A stretch of DNA of 28,815 nucleotides from a virus. A program made the translations under genes and the position numbers. How positions within the stretch are numbered: position 1 is the stretch's first letter; the number at the start of each line of letters is the position of its first letter. Below are positions 14,048-22,582 of the stretch, in pieces. A model generated the notes under the pieces. The model ran no database searches, had not been told where the DNA came from, and saw only the letters and a program-made list of their open reading frames with translations. Location of the stretch: the IMG/VR virus record IMGVR_UViG_3300037584_000249, positions 1-28,815 of that record; one strand, 5' to 3'.

Positions 14048-16914
14048 TGCCATTAAAAAAAATAGCTAGAGAATTTAAAAGAGGTGTTAAAAAAGTACAA
14101 AAAGCACTTGGAAAAGTAATTTCATGGATAATGCCTCCTCCTGATAATCCAGATTATGGAGATGGAGATTTAGAAAATTTTGAATCAGGAGTTCTTTTAA
14201 ATAAACAAAGTAATGACGCAAATATTCCTGTAATTTATGGAGAAAGATTAGTTGGTGGTACTCGTGTATTTTTAGATTCTGGTGGTGGCAATACAAACCA
14301 ATATCTTTATATGGCTATCGTTATGGCAGAGGGAGAAATTAATTCAATAGAAGAAATAATAGTAGATGACAAACCTGTTACTTGGGCAAGTTCATTATCA
14401 GATGGCACAGAAGTAGAGGTAAATAGTTCAGATAGTAATTTTTATAAAGCTGACCCAACTGTTGAAAACTCAAGTGCAGTAAGTTTAATTAGAGTAGAAC
14501 CACATTTTGGAACAGATGGACAATCTACTTCTGGAATATTATCAGCATTATCTAATTGGGGAAGTAATCATAAGCTATCTGGTCTTTGTTATTTAGCATT
14601 AAGGTTTAAATGGAATCAAGACGCATTTACAGGAATACCAAAAGTACAAGCTAGAATAAAAGGTAAAAAAGTTAAAACTTATAATTCAAGTTTAGTAGAA
14701 CAATCTGCATCTTTTCAAACTAATCCAGCTTGGTGTTTATTAGATTATTTAACAAACGAAAGATATGGAAAAGGATTAGCAATATCAAGTATTGATTTAC
14801 AAAGTTTCTATGATGCTTCAGTTATTTGTGCTACACAAGTAGAGCCATATTCAGGTGCAAGTAATATTAATATTTTTGACACTAATGCAGTATTAGATAC
14901 TTCAAGAAAAATAATTGAAAATGTTAGAGAATTAGTAAAAGGTTGTAGAGGATATTTGCCTTACACATCTGGTAAATATAAATTGATAATTGAAACAACA
15001 GGAACAGCATCTATTACTTTAAATGAAGATGATATAATAGGTGGATATAGTTTATCTTCTCCTAACAAAAACGATAGATATAATCGTTGTATAGTAAGTT
15101 TTATAAATCCAGATCGTAATTATCAAGTTGATGAAATACAGTTTCCACCAATAGATGACAGTAGTTTGCCTAGTGCTGATCAACATACAACTATGAAAAA
15201 TGTTGATGGTGGATTTTTATTAGAGGGTAGATTTGAATTTAAAACTATAACATCTCCATATCAAGCAGAAGAAATGGCAGAAATTATTTTAAGAAGATCA
15301 AGAGAATCAATAACATTATCTTTAAATGTTTCATTTGATGCTTATGATTTAGCTGTTGGAGATATAGTGGCAATCACTCATAGTTCTCTCGGCTTCTCAT
15401 CTAAAAATTTTAGAGTGCTTGAAGTTACATTTAATGAAGATTTTACAATAGGATTAGGATTAGTAGAACACCAAGATAGCCATTATACTTGGGCAACTAA
15501 AACACAAGTAAGTTCTACACCAACAACTAATTTACCAAATCCACTTACTATCCAACCACCATCAAGTGTAACATTAGATGATACTTTAGTTGAATATAAT
15601 GATGGAACTGTAATTGTAGCATTAGATATATCTATTGGTGCTTCTCCAGATAAATTTGTTGATTATTATCAAGTAGAATACAAGTTAAGTACAGATTCAG
15701 ATTTTATTATTTATGCACAAGGTTCTGGATTAAATCATAGAGTTTTAAATGTTGTTGACCAAAAGGTGTATGATGTAAGAGTAAAAGCTGTAAATAGTTT
15801 AGGCGTATCATCAGCTTATGTTACAGCACAAAGAACAATCGTAGGTGCTATTGAGCCACCATCTGATATTAATGATTTTTCTTGTAACATTGTTGGAACA
15901 AACGCACATTTAAGCTGGACACAGATACCAGATTTAGATTTAGCTTTTTATCAAATTAGGTTTAGTGAAGAAACAAATGGAACTGCTGATTGGCAGAACT
16001 CAGTTAATTTAGTTACAAAAGTGTCAAGACCAGCAACTTCAATAACTGTACCAGCTAGGGCTGGAACTTATCTAATTAAGGCAGTTGATAAACTTGGTAA
16101 CTTTAGTTCCAATGCAACATCTATTATTTCTAATGTAACTGATGTTATTAATCATAATGCAGTTGCAACACAATCAGAACACCCTAGCTTTTCTGGAACT
16201 TTAACAAACACAGTAATTTCAGATGATGCTATTGAATTAGATTCATCAGAACTTTTTGATTCAGCTAGTGGAGATTTTGATGATGAAACAACTAGATTTT
16301 TTGATTCTGGTGTTTCTAATTCTGATTTTCAATCAAGTGGTAATTATCAATTTGCAAATGTTATTGATATAGGTGCAAAACATACTGCTAGAATTACTGC
16401 AACTCTTACACAAACTTCAAGAAACCCAGATGACTTATTTGATAATAGATCAGGATTATTTGATTCTGCATCTTCTAACTTTGACGGAGATACACCAGCA
16501 AACTGTGATGCACATTTAGAAATATCAACAAGTGATGATAATTCTACATACACAGCTTTTCAAGGTTTTGTAATAGGAAATTATACTGCTAGATACTTTA
16601 AATTTAGAGTTGTTTTAACTTCAACAGATGGTGCTTCTACTCCTGTTGTATCAGCAGTAACAGTTACAATTGATATGCCTGACAGAATATTTAGTGGAAA
16701 TGATATAGTATCTGGTGCTGGAACTAAAACAGTAACATTTACAAACCCATACAAATCTGTTAATTATGCAGTTGGTATTACAGGAGAAAATATGGCTACA
16801 GGAGATTTCTTCACAGTATCTAATAAAACAATTAATGGCTTTGATGTTTTATTTAAAAATTCAAGTGGAACAAATATATCAAGAACCTTTGATTTTATTG
16901 CAAAAGGATTTTAA
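14047..16914 (+). CDS. J-like tail tip / host-specificity protein
   Basis: 955 residues. The basic N-terminus is followed by NDANIPVIYGERLVGGTRVF, MAIVMAEGEINSIEEIIVDD and LSGLCYLALRFKWNQ, all typical of the lambda J/TipJ group. Residues about 504-600 and 602-692 look like two fibronectin type III domains (VKAVNSLGVSS and IKAVDKLGNFSS ends). Two related Asp/Phe/Ser-rich segments follow near residues 735 (LFDSASGDFDD) and 797 (LFDNRSGLFDSASSNFDGD), then a beta-rich end. The protein contacts the host receptor and opens the tail. It is preceded by the small hub gene and followed by fibres. Confidence 0.9.
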   Translation: MPLKKIAREFKRGVKKVQKALGKVISWIMPPPDNPDYGDGDLENFESGVLLNKQSNDANIPVIYGERLVGGTRVFLDSGGGNTNQYLYMAIVMAEGEINSIEEIIVDDKPVTWASSLSDGTEVEVNSSDSNFYKADPTVENSSAVSLIRVEPHFGTDGQSTSGILSALSNWGSNHKLSGLCYLALRFKWNQDAFTGIPKVQARIKGKKVKTYNSSLVEQSASFQTNPAWCLLDYLTNERYGKGLAISSIDLQSFYDASVICATQVEPYSGASNINIFDTNAVLDTSRKIIENVRELVKGCRGYLPYTSGKYKLIIETTGTASITLNEDDIIGGYSLSSPNKNDRYNRCIVSFINPDRNYQVDEIQFPPIDDSSLPSADQHTTMKNVDGGFLLEGRFEFKTITSPYQAEEMAEIILRRSRESITLSLNVSFDAYDLAVGDIVAITHSSLGFSSKNFRVLEVTFNEDFTIGLGLVEHQDSHYTWATKTQVSSTPTTNLPNPLTIQPPSSVTLDDTLVEYNDGTVIVALDISIGASPDKFVDYYQVEYKLSTDSDFIIYAQGSGLNHRVLNVVDQKVYDVRVKAVNSLGVSSAYVTAQRTIVGAIEPPSDINDFSCNIVGTNAHLSWTQIPDLDLAFYQIRFSEETNGTADWQNSVNLVTKVSRPATSITVPARAGTYLIKAVDKLGNFSSNATSIISNVTDVINHNAVATQSEHPSFSGTLTNTVISDDAIELDSSELFDSASGDFDDETTRFFDSGVSNSDFQSSGNYQFANVIDIGAKHTARITATLTQTSRNPDDLFDNRSGLFDSASSNFDGDTPANCDAHLEISTSDDNSTYTAFQGFVIGNYTARYFKFRVVLTSTDGASTPVVSAVTVTIDMPDRIFSGNDIVSGAGTKTVTFTNPYKSVNYAVGITGENMATGDFFTVSNKTINGFDVLFKNSSGTNISRTFDFIAKGF

Positions 16915-16931
16915 AAGGAGTATAAGAAATT

Positions 16932-17645
16932 ATGGCACAACATGACATGAATATTTCTAACCAATCTTTTCCTAGTTTTAGGAGTGATTTAAATGATTCA
17001 CTTTCAGCAATCAATTCTATGCACTCTGGAACATCAAGACCTAGTGGTGCTGTTTCTGGTACTCTATGGCTTGATACAACTAACTCTGGGTCAAACAGTT
17101 TAGAAATTAAATTTTTTGATGGTTCAGATGATATAACTTTTGCTACAGTTAATACATCATCAAATACTATTAACTTTTCAGATTCAGCAACTGATCTAGT
17201 TGGAGATACTACTCCACAATTAGGTGGAGATTTAGATGTTAATGGTAATGCTTTTATATCAGCATCAAATGGCGATATTAACTTTACACCAAATGGAACA
17301 GGAAAGATTAAGTTTAATGATCTAGCTTATTTTCCACAACAAGCATTAACTTCATCATCAAACGCTGTAGCTTGGGACGTACAAGCTAAACCAAACGCAT
17401 ATCATTTGACAACAGAAAACACTACTTTCTCTGCACCTACTAACTCAGTAGAGGGTGCTTTTATTTGTGTTGAGATTAATTATAATGGTTCACACACAAT
17501 AGCCTTTAATACAGTTTTTGAATTTGCTGGTTCAACTGCACCTACGTTCACTAGCACAGATGGTAAAACTGATATTTTAGTTTTTAAATACAATGGTGCT
17601 GTATGGCAAGAAGTTGGTAGAACATTAAACATGAGTGAAAGTTAA
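16932..17645 (+). CDS. Tail fibre-like protein
   Basis: 237 residues (begins MAQHDMNISNQSFPSFRSDL). The SGTSRPSGAVSGTLWLDTTN and TPQLGGDLDVNGNAF motifs are common at the start of marine phage tail fibre or fibre-attachment proteins. The beta-rich C-terminus (FICVEINYNGSHTIAFN, KYNGAVWQEVGRTLN) looks like a fibre tip. AAAAGGAG precedes the ATG. The protein probably bridges the tip and receptor-binding proteins; the exact receptor is unknown. Confidence 0.8.
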   Translation: MAQHDMNISNQSFPSFRSDLNDSLSAINSMHSGTSRPSGAVSGTLWLDTTNSGSNSLEIKFFDGSDDITFATVNTSSNTINFSDSATDLVGDTTPQLGGDLDVNGNAFISASNGDINFTPNGTGKIKFNDLAYFPQQALTSSSNAVAWDVQAKPNAYHLTTENTTFSAPTNSVEGAFICVEINYNGSHTIAFNTVFEFAGSTAPTFTSTDGKTDILVFKYNGAVWQEVGRTLNMSES

Positions 17646-17648
17646 AAT

Positions 17649-18263
17649 ATGTACGCATTAGTTGAAGATAATAATATTACACAATACATTAACAATCCAA
17701 AATCTATTATAGTTGGAGATGTAAGATACCCAGCTAAAATATTTGAAGTTTGGACACAATCTGAAAAAGAAGCAATAGGATTATATGAAGTTATAACTGA
17801 TTCAACTAATTACAAAGACCCAGCATATTATAATAACACAAACGAACAATATAACTTTGCAGATGGTCAAGTTACTAAATCTTGGGGAACTGCAACTGCT
17901 AAAAGATTAGAAGATGAAAACGCCGTAGATGAAGATGGTAATAATTTATTAGATGATGATGGCAACCAAGTAATTAATTATGGTTTAAAAACTGAAAAGA
18001 AAAAAATAGTTAAACAACAAGCAAGTGGATTACTTGCACCAACAGATTGGTATATTACAAAATCAACAGAGGTAGCTGATTATGATGTACCAGCAAATAT
18101 CTTATCCTTTAGAGCAGATGTTCGATCTAAATCTAATGAAATGGAAACTGCTATTGATAACTGTTCTAATGTTGATGAACTAAAAGCATTATACGAATAC
18201 ACAGAGCAAGAAGATGGTACTGTTACAAGACCATTAGTAGAATTTCCAACATTGGAGATTTAA
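17649..18263 (+). CDS. Tail fibre-associated protein (assembly or attachment)
   Basis: 204 residues (begins MYALVEDNNITQYINNPKSI). The first part has the YPAKIFEVWTQSEKEAIGLY style and the C-terminal part has LLAPTDWYITKSTEVADYDV followed by ILSFRADVRSKSNEME, a helix-rich end common in phage tail fibre assembly proteins and in DUF4376-like domains. It lies between two fibre genes, so a chaperone or a linker of fibres is likely. No enzymatic motif. Confidence 0.72.
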   Translation: MYALVEDNNITQYINNPKSIIVGDVRYPAKIFEVWTQSEKEAIGLYEVITDSTNYKDPAYYNNTNEQYNFADGQVTKSWGTATAKRLEDENAVDEDGNNLLDDDGNQVINYGLKTEKKKIVKQQASGLLAPTDWYITKSTEVADYDVPANILSFRADVRSKSNEMETAIDNCSNVDELKALYEYTEQEDGTVTRPLVEFPTLEI

Positions 18264-19693
18264 TGATTATTATACCAGCTAACACTATTTCTGGTGGTTA
18301 TGAAGTTGCTAACTCATTAAGGTTTAATAGAGGGAGTAGTGATTATTTATCAAGCACATTTGGAAGTACAGGAAATAGAAAAACATTTACATTATCTTTT
18401 TGGATTAAAAGAGCATCAATAGGTTCAGATGAAAGAATTATTGAAGCTGACACAGGAACAGATGGTAATAATGTTAGTGCTATTGAATTTGATACAGTTT
18501 CAGGAAGTAATAGAATAAGAGTTATTTTTTATAATTCTCCAACAGTAAATTTAAATTTAAAAACTAATGCTCTTTTTTCTGATTTAAGTGCTTGGTATCA
18601 TATAGTTCTTGCAATAGATACTACACAAGCCACAGCATCAAATAGAGCAAAATTTTATGTTAATGGAACACAAGTTACATCATTTGAAACAGCTACATAT
18701 CCATCACAAAATTTAGATACAGATTGGAATTTAAGTGGAAACAATATTAGAATAGGAAGAAGAATTGATAGTTCTCCAGAATATTATAGTGGCTATATGT
18801 CAGAAGTAATACTTGTTGACGGACAAGCACTTACCCCAACATCATTTGGAGAATTTGACGAAGACACAAACATCTGGAAACCCATTGATGTATCTGGTTT
18901 AACCTTTGGCACAAATGGATTCTATTTAGACTTTGAAAACTCTAGTAGTCTAGGTGCAGATGTATCTGGAAATGGAAATAACTTTACTGTAAATAACTTA
19001 ACTAGCATAGATCAATCTACTGATACTTGTACTAATAATTTTGCAACATTAAATCCTTTAGCATCTGTCAATGATGCACCAAATTTTTCTGATGGTAATT
19101 TAACAATAGATATATCTAATGCTGGTAAATTTGGAGCAGAATCTACTATAGGAGTTTCACAAGGTAAATGGTATGCAGAATTTAAACTTGTTGCTTCAAG
19201 TGATAATGATATGGCAGTTGGTGTAAATTCAGATAAAGATTCAGCAGTAAATGATACTCCTTGTGGTTTTGGTTCAAATAGTATTGGATACAGAGAAACA
19301 GGAACATTAGCAGTAAATGGTAGTGACGATATATCTTATGGAAATAGTTATACTGTTAATGACATAGTTGGAATAGCTTTAGATTTAGATAACAATAAAA
19401 TATATTTTTCTAAAAATGGAACATGGCAAAATAGTGGAGACCCTACAAGTGGTGCTACAGGAACAGGTGCAAAATCATTAACTGCTTCAAGTTCAACTGA
19501 ATTAGGTGCATATTTTTTTAATCCATCTTGTCATTCAGGTAGTCAAAATGGAGATTGGTCGGCAAACTTTGGCTCTCCACCTTATGCAATCTCATCAGGA
19601 AATAGTGATGGTAATGGCTATGGAAACTTTGAATATGCAGTACCTAGTGGATATTATGCACTTAATTCTAAAAACTTAGCGGAGTATGGATAA
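18263..19693 (+). CDS. Adhesin-like virion protein with LamG and SPRY domains
   Basis: 476 residues. Residues about 15-200 are a LamG/concanavalin-like jellyroll (NRKTFTLSFWIKRA, LSAWYHIVLAIDTTQA, RAKFYVNGTQVTS). Residues about 300-450 match the SPRY pattern (SQGKWYAEFKLVASSDNDM, NDIVGIALDLDNNKIYFSKN, GTWQNSGDP). Such lectin-like folds bind sugars or surface proteins. Context with three other fibre genes points to a receptor-binding adhesin. Two separate beta domains on one chain could allow two binding surfaces. Confidence 0.85.
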   Translation: MIIIPANTISGGYEVANSLRFNRGSSDYLSSTFGSTGNRKTFTLSFWIKRASIGSDERIIEADTGTDGNNVSAIEFDTVSGSNRIRVIFYNSPTVNLNLKTNALFSDLSAWYHIVLAIDTTQATASNRAKFYVNGTQVTSFETATYPSQNLDTDWNLSGNNIRIGRRIDSSPEYYSGYMSEVILVDGQALTPTSFGEFDEDTNIWKPIDVSGLTFGTNGFYLDFENSSSLGADVSGNGNNFTVNNLTSIDQSTDTCTNNFATLNPLASVNDAPNFSDGNLTIDISNAGKFGAESTIGVSQGKWYAEFKLVASSDNDMAVGVNSDKDSAVNDTPCGFGSNSIGYRETGTLAVNGSDDISYGNSYTVNDIVGIALDLDNNKIYFSKNGTWQNSGDPTSGATGTGAKSLTASSSTELGAYFFNPSCHSGSQNGDWSANFGSPPYAISSGNSDGNGYGNFEYAVPSGYYALNSKNLAEYG

Positions 19694-21102
19694 TGGCTTA
19701 TACAACAATAGATAAACCAACAGATTATTTTAATACTAAACTTTATACAGGTACAGGTGCAACTCAATCTATTACAGGAGTTGGGTTTCAACCAGATTGG
19801 GTTTGGTTAAAAAATAGAACAGGTGCTTATGACCATAAGTTATTTGATGTTATTAGACCAAGTAACAAATTCTTATCTTCAAATTTAACTAATGCAGAAG
19901 CAACTACAAGTAATTTTAGTAGTATAGATTCAGATGGTTTTACAGTTACTAATAATGATGGTGCTTATAATTTATCTGGTAATAATTACGCATCATGGAA
20001 TTGGTTAGCTGGTGGCACAGCACCAGCCATAACATACACAGTTAAAGTAGTTTCAGATGGTGGAAACAAATATAGATTTAATGACTTTGGAACAAGTGCT
20101 GTTACTTTAGATTTACAAGAGGGTGGTACATATACATTCGACCAATCAGATAGTTCTAACTCTGGACACCCATTAAGATTTTCTACAACATCAAACGGAA
20201 CTCATGGTGGTGGAAGCGAATATACAACAGGAGTTACAACAGTAGGAACACCAGGAAGTTCTGGTGCAAAAACTATAATTACAGTTGGAAGTGGTGTAGC
20301 AACTTTATATTATTATTGCACACAACACTCTGGCATGGGTGGACAAGCAAATACTAACTCATTATTTGGCTCATCTAATTTTTCAGGTAGTATTCAATCA
20401 ACTGTATCTGCTAACACTACTGCTGGATTTAGTATTGTTAAATATACAGGTAATGGTGCAAGTAATGATACAGCAACCATAGGTCATGGGTTAGGAGTTG
20501 CTTCAAATATGATTATGGTTAAATGTCTTAATGCAACAGGTGGTTGGCAAACATCTAGCACATCTTTAGGTTGGAATAATGTACTTCAATTAAATCAAAC
20601 TTATGCACAAGCTAGTGGAACTTATGCTTTTGGTCAAAGTGGTGTTACTCCTACCTCAACAGTATTTACAGTTTCAGCAACAAGTGGTGATAACCATACT
20701 AATACTAATAATAATAATTATATAGCCTACTGCTTCGCAGAGAAAAAAGGCTACTCTAAGTTTGGCTCATACACAGGGAATGGTAATAGTGATGGAACAT
20801 TTGTTTATACAGGTTTTAAACCAGCTTGGGTAATGGTTAAAAATACAACAGACGCTGGATATAATTGGGTTATATATGATAATAAAAGAGTTGGATTTAA
20901 CCCAGATAATGACACATTAAATGCAAATGAATCTAGAGCAGAACAAACAACAGGCTTTGGACACATAGATATAGTTTCAAATGGATTTAAAATTAGAGCA
21001 TCTACTAATGATACTAATAGAAGTGGAAATGTATTTATCTACATGGCGTTTGCCAAGAATCCATTTGTAACAAGCACAGGAATCCCAACAACAGCGAGGT
21101 AA
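19693..21102 (+). CDS. Tail fibre-like protein with inserted cupredoxin-like domain
   Basis: 469 residues. Flanking parts (residues 1-108 and 230-469) have YTGTGATQSITGVGFQPDWV, VWLKNRTGAYDH and FVYTGFKPAWVMVKNTT, a repeated 'GF.P.wv..Kn' beta unit that I recall from marine phage fibre proteins (DUF7483-like). Between them, residues about 112-218 form a beta domain with SGHPLRFST (His159) and LYYYCTQHSGMGG (Cys209, His212, Met215). The order H...C-x2-H-x2-M is that of type 1 copper sites in cupredoxins. Copper binding is inferred, not shown. The gene overlaps the LamG/SPRY gene by one base. Confidence 0.8.
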   Translation: MAYTTIDKPTDYFNTKLYTGTGATQSITGVGFQPDWVWLKNRTGAYDHKLFDVIRPSNKFLSSNLTNAEATTSNFSSIDSDGFTVTNNDGAYNLSGNNYASWNWLAGGTAPAITYTVKVVSDGGNKYRFNDFGTSAVTLDLQEGGTYTFDQSDSSNSGHPLRFSTTSNGTHGGGSEYTTGVTTVGTPGSSGAKTIITVGSGVATLYYYCTQHSGMGGQANTNSLFGSSNFSGSIQSTVSANTTAGFSIVKYTGNGASNDTATIGHGLGVASNMIMVKCLNATGGWQTSSTSLGWNNVLQLNQTYAQASGTYAFGQSGVTPTSTVFTVSATSGDNHTNTNNNNYIAYCFAEKKGYSKFGSYTGNGNSDGTFVYTGFKPAWVMVKNTTDAGYNWVIYDNKRVGFNPDNDTLNANESRAEQTTGFGHIDIVSNGFKIRASTNDTNRSGNVFIYMAFAKNPFVTSTGIPTTAR

Positions 21103-21104
21103 TT

Positions 21105-21587
21105 ATGAAACTTTCTAAAAATTTTTCTTTAGAGGAGATGGAAAAAAGTTCTACTGCTATTAGGCTTGGTATTAAAAACAAAGCTGGTGCTGGAGAAATT
21201 AAAAATCTAGGCGATATTTGTTATGAGATATTAGAGAAAGTGCGTACTAAATTTGATGATAAGCCTGTTACAATTACATCTGGTTTTAGATCAGAGGAAT
21301 TATGCGAAGCAATAGGAAGTAAAAAAACATCACAACACGCAAAAGGACAAGCAGTAGATTTTGAAATAGCTGGTGTATCTAATCTTGCTATTGCAATTTA
21401 CGTTTCTAATAACTGCGATTTTGACCAATTAATTTTAGAATACTATACAGGAGAACCATCATCAGGGTGGGTTCATGTATCATATTCAGATGGCTCTAAT
21501 AGAAAACAAGTATTAACATTTGATGGCAAATCATATACTAATGGATTACCAGATGCTAAATGGTCTGGTGGAAAACTACAAAACTAG
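21105..21587 (+). CDS. M15-type peptidase, probable endolysin
   Basis: 160 residues. The zinc-site pattern is clear: ITSGFRSEELCEAIGS, then SQHAKGQAVDFE (His78, Asp85) and GWVHVSY (His124), with a possible catalytic Glu112. The family cleaves D,D- or L,D-peptide bonds in peptidoglycan. There is no signal peptide, so release to the periplasm would need a holin; holin-like genes are at 22351 and 23616. Being directly behind the tail fibres, it might instead be a virion-associated hydrolase, but its size and isolated domain favour an endolysin. Confidence 0.88.
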   Translation: MKLSKNFSLEEMEKSSTAIRLGIKNKAGAGEIKNLGDICYEILEKVRTKFDDKPVTITSGFRSEELCEAIGSKKTSQHAKGQAVDFEIAGVSNLAIAIYVSNNCDFDQLILEYYTGEPSSGWVHVSYSDGSNRKQVLTFDGKSYTNGLPDAKWSGGKLQN

Positions 21588-21595
21588 GAGAAGTT

Positions 21596-21685
21596 ATGCT
21601 TACTAAAAAACAAAAGAAACTACCACCAGCTTTACAAAAAGCTATTATGAATAAAAAGAAAAAGAAAAAGAAAGCGAGGAAATAA
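21596..21685 (+). CDS. Lysine-rich microprotein, 29 aa
   Basis: AGGAG at 21587-21591 precedes the ATG, a strong ribosome site. The product MLTKKQKKLPPALQKAIMNK continues into a Lys/Arg run. The LPPALQKAIM core looks conserved from memory of marine phage genomes. First of a block of five small basic genes with overlapping starts. Function unknown. Confidence 0.6.
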   Translation: MLTKKQKKLPPALQKAIMNKKKKKKKARK

Positions 21686-21759
21686 TGCCTAGAGGAACAG
21701 GATATGGTTATTCAAAACCAATGAAAAAAAAGAAAAAGAAAAAAAAGAAGAAGAAGTAA
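21685..21759 (+). CDS. Poly-lysine microprotein, 24 aa
   Basis: Starts on the overlapping TAATG. The product is MPRGTGYGYSKPM followed by eleven lysines. The next gene starts immediately after its TAA and in the same frame, so any stop readthrough would fuse the two. Long AAA/AAG runs tend to slow ribosomes and allow slippage. Existence is supported by tight packing only. Confidence 0.45.
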   Translation: MPRGTGYGYSKPMKKKKKKKKKKK

Positions 21760-21942
21760 ATGGTAAAAGTAGCATCAATATCAGGAATTATAAAAGGTCT
21801 TAAACCTAGACAACAAAAGACTATGAAAGCACACGCAAGACACCATAGTCTAAAGCATATGCGATCTATGGCTAGAGCATTAAAAAAAGGTGCTACTTTT
21901 TCTTCTGCACATACTAAAGCTATGAGGAGTGTTGGAAAATGA
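21760..21942 (+). CDS. Small basic helical protein, 60 aa
   Basis: Begins MVKVASISGIIKGLKPRQQK, with HARHHSLKHMRSMARALKKG in the middle. A His/Lys/Arg-rich two-helix protein. From memory, similar small proteins with 'LKPRQ...M..H..HHs.KHM..M...m..G..F..AH..AM' occur in marine phages. Nucleic-acid binding is plausible by charge. It overlaps the next gene by four bases (ATGA). Confidence 0.7.
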   Translation: MVKVASISGIIKGLKPRQQKTMKAHARHHSLKHMRSMARALKKGATFSSAHTKAMRSVGK

Positions 21943-22112
21943 AAAGACGTAAAGTTCCAAAAGATAAAAAATCTAAAATACCTAAAAAATATTTATCAGG
22001 TCTTAAAGGTGGCAAAAGATCGGCTAGAGTTGAATTACTTAAATATATGTCAAAAGCATATAAATCTGGTGCTAGAATTCCAAGATCAATGTTTAAAGCG
22101 AGAGTAAAATAA
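21939..22112 (+). CDS. Small basic protein, DUF5872-like, 57 aa
   Basis: Begins MKRRKVPKDKKSKIPKKYLS, with GLKGGKRSARVELLKYM and YKSGARIPRSMFKARVK. The 'vPkKYLsGLkg..R..ri......YKsG..iP...fk' pattern resembles, from memory, a family shared by phages and some eukaryotic viruses (DUF5872). No experimental role known to me. The start overlaps the previous stop and its own stop overlaps the next ATG. Confidence 0.65.
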   Translation: MKRRKVPKDKKSKIPKKYLSGLKGGKRSARVELLKYMSKAYKSGARIPRSMFKARVK

Positions 22113-22354
22113 TGGCTGTTAGAAGAAAACCTTTATCTGCTAGAGTAATTTCTACACTTAGAGCAAAAGCTAAGAACAGAAAAAATATTACATTAGGTAC
22201 TTTAAAAAAAGTATATCGTAGAGGTCAGGGTGCTTGGTTATCTTCTGGTTCAAGACCTAAAATACCTATGTCTGGTTGGGCTATGGCCAGAGTTAATTCC
22301 TATCTTCGTGGCTCAAGAAAACATGATACAGATTTAAGAAAGAAAAAAAAATGA
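22112..22354 (+). CDS. Small basic protein, DUF5824-like, 80 aa
   Basis: Begins MAVRRKPLSARVISTLRAKA. The segment TLGTLKKVYRRGQGAWLSSG followed by RPKIPMSGWAMARVNSYLRG matches the 'lg.L..VYrrG.GAy..sg.RPg....WAmARV.sfl.g' pattern of phage DUF5824-type proteins. It is strongly basic. Function unknown. It closes the block of five basic genes, and its end overlaps the XhlA-like gene by four bases. Confidence 0.75.
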   Translation: MAVRRKPLSARVISTLRAKAKNRKNITLGTLKKVYRRGQGAWLSSGSRPKIPMSGWAMARVNSYLRGSRKHDTDLRKKKK

Positions 22355-22542
22355 CCAAGTCAGCTTTACAAAAAATAGAATCTCACGAAAAACTTTGTCG
22401 TATTATGCAGAAAGCAACACACGATAAAATTCATGACTTACAAAGTCAAATAAATAGAATTGAAAAAATTATGCTTATTTCTGCTGGTGCATTAATAAGT
22501 TCAATGGCATATGTAATTATGCTTTTGATAGATAAGGTGTAA
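22351..22542 (+). CDS. XhlA-like membrane protein, possible holin component
   Basis: 63 residues. A charged coiled-coil half (MQKATHDKIHDLQSQINRIE) precedes one C-terminal transmembrane helix (IMLISAGALISSMAYVIMLL). This order is that of XhlA/hemolysin-type phage proteins, which assist holins in lysis. The endolysin lies 0.8 kb upstream and a second holin candidate 1 kb downstream. The pattern is short, so an unrelated anchored coiled coil cannot be excluded. Confidence 0.6.
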   Translation: MTKSALQKIESHEKLCRIMQKATHDKIHDLQSQINRIEKIMLISAGALISSMAYVIMLLIDKV

Positions 22543-22582
22543 CCTTTACAAACACCTAAAAATAAGTACAAGTAATAATTGC

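Noticed and set aside
21711-21760. Poly-A/G run as a programmed frameshift joining the 24- and 60-residue genes
   Set aside because: The two frames are already the same and separated by a stop; shifts in either direction reach other stops soon. Only stop readthrough would fuse them, for which there is no sign.
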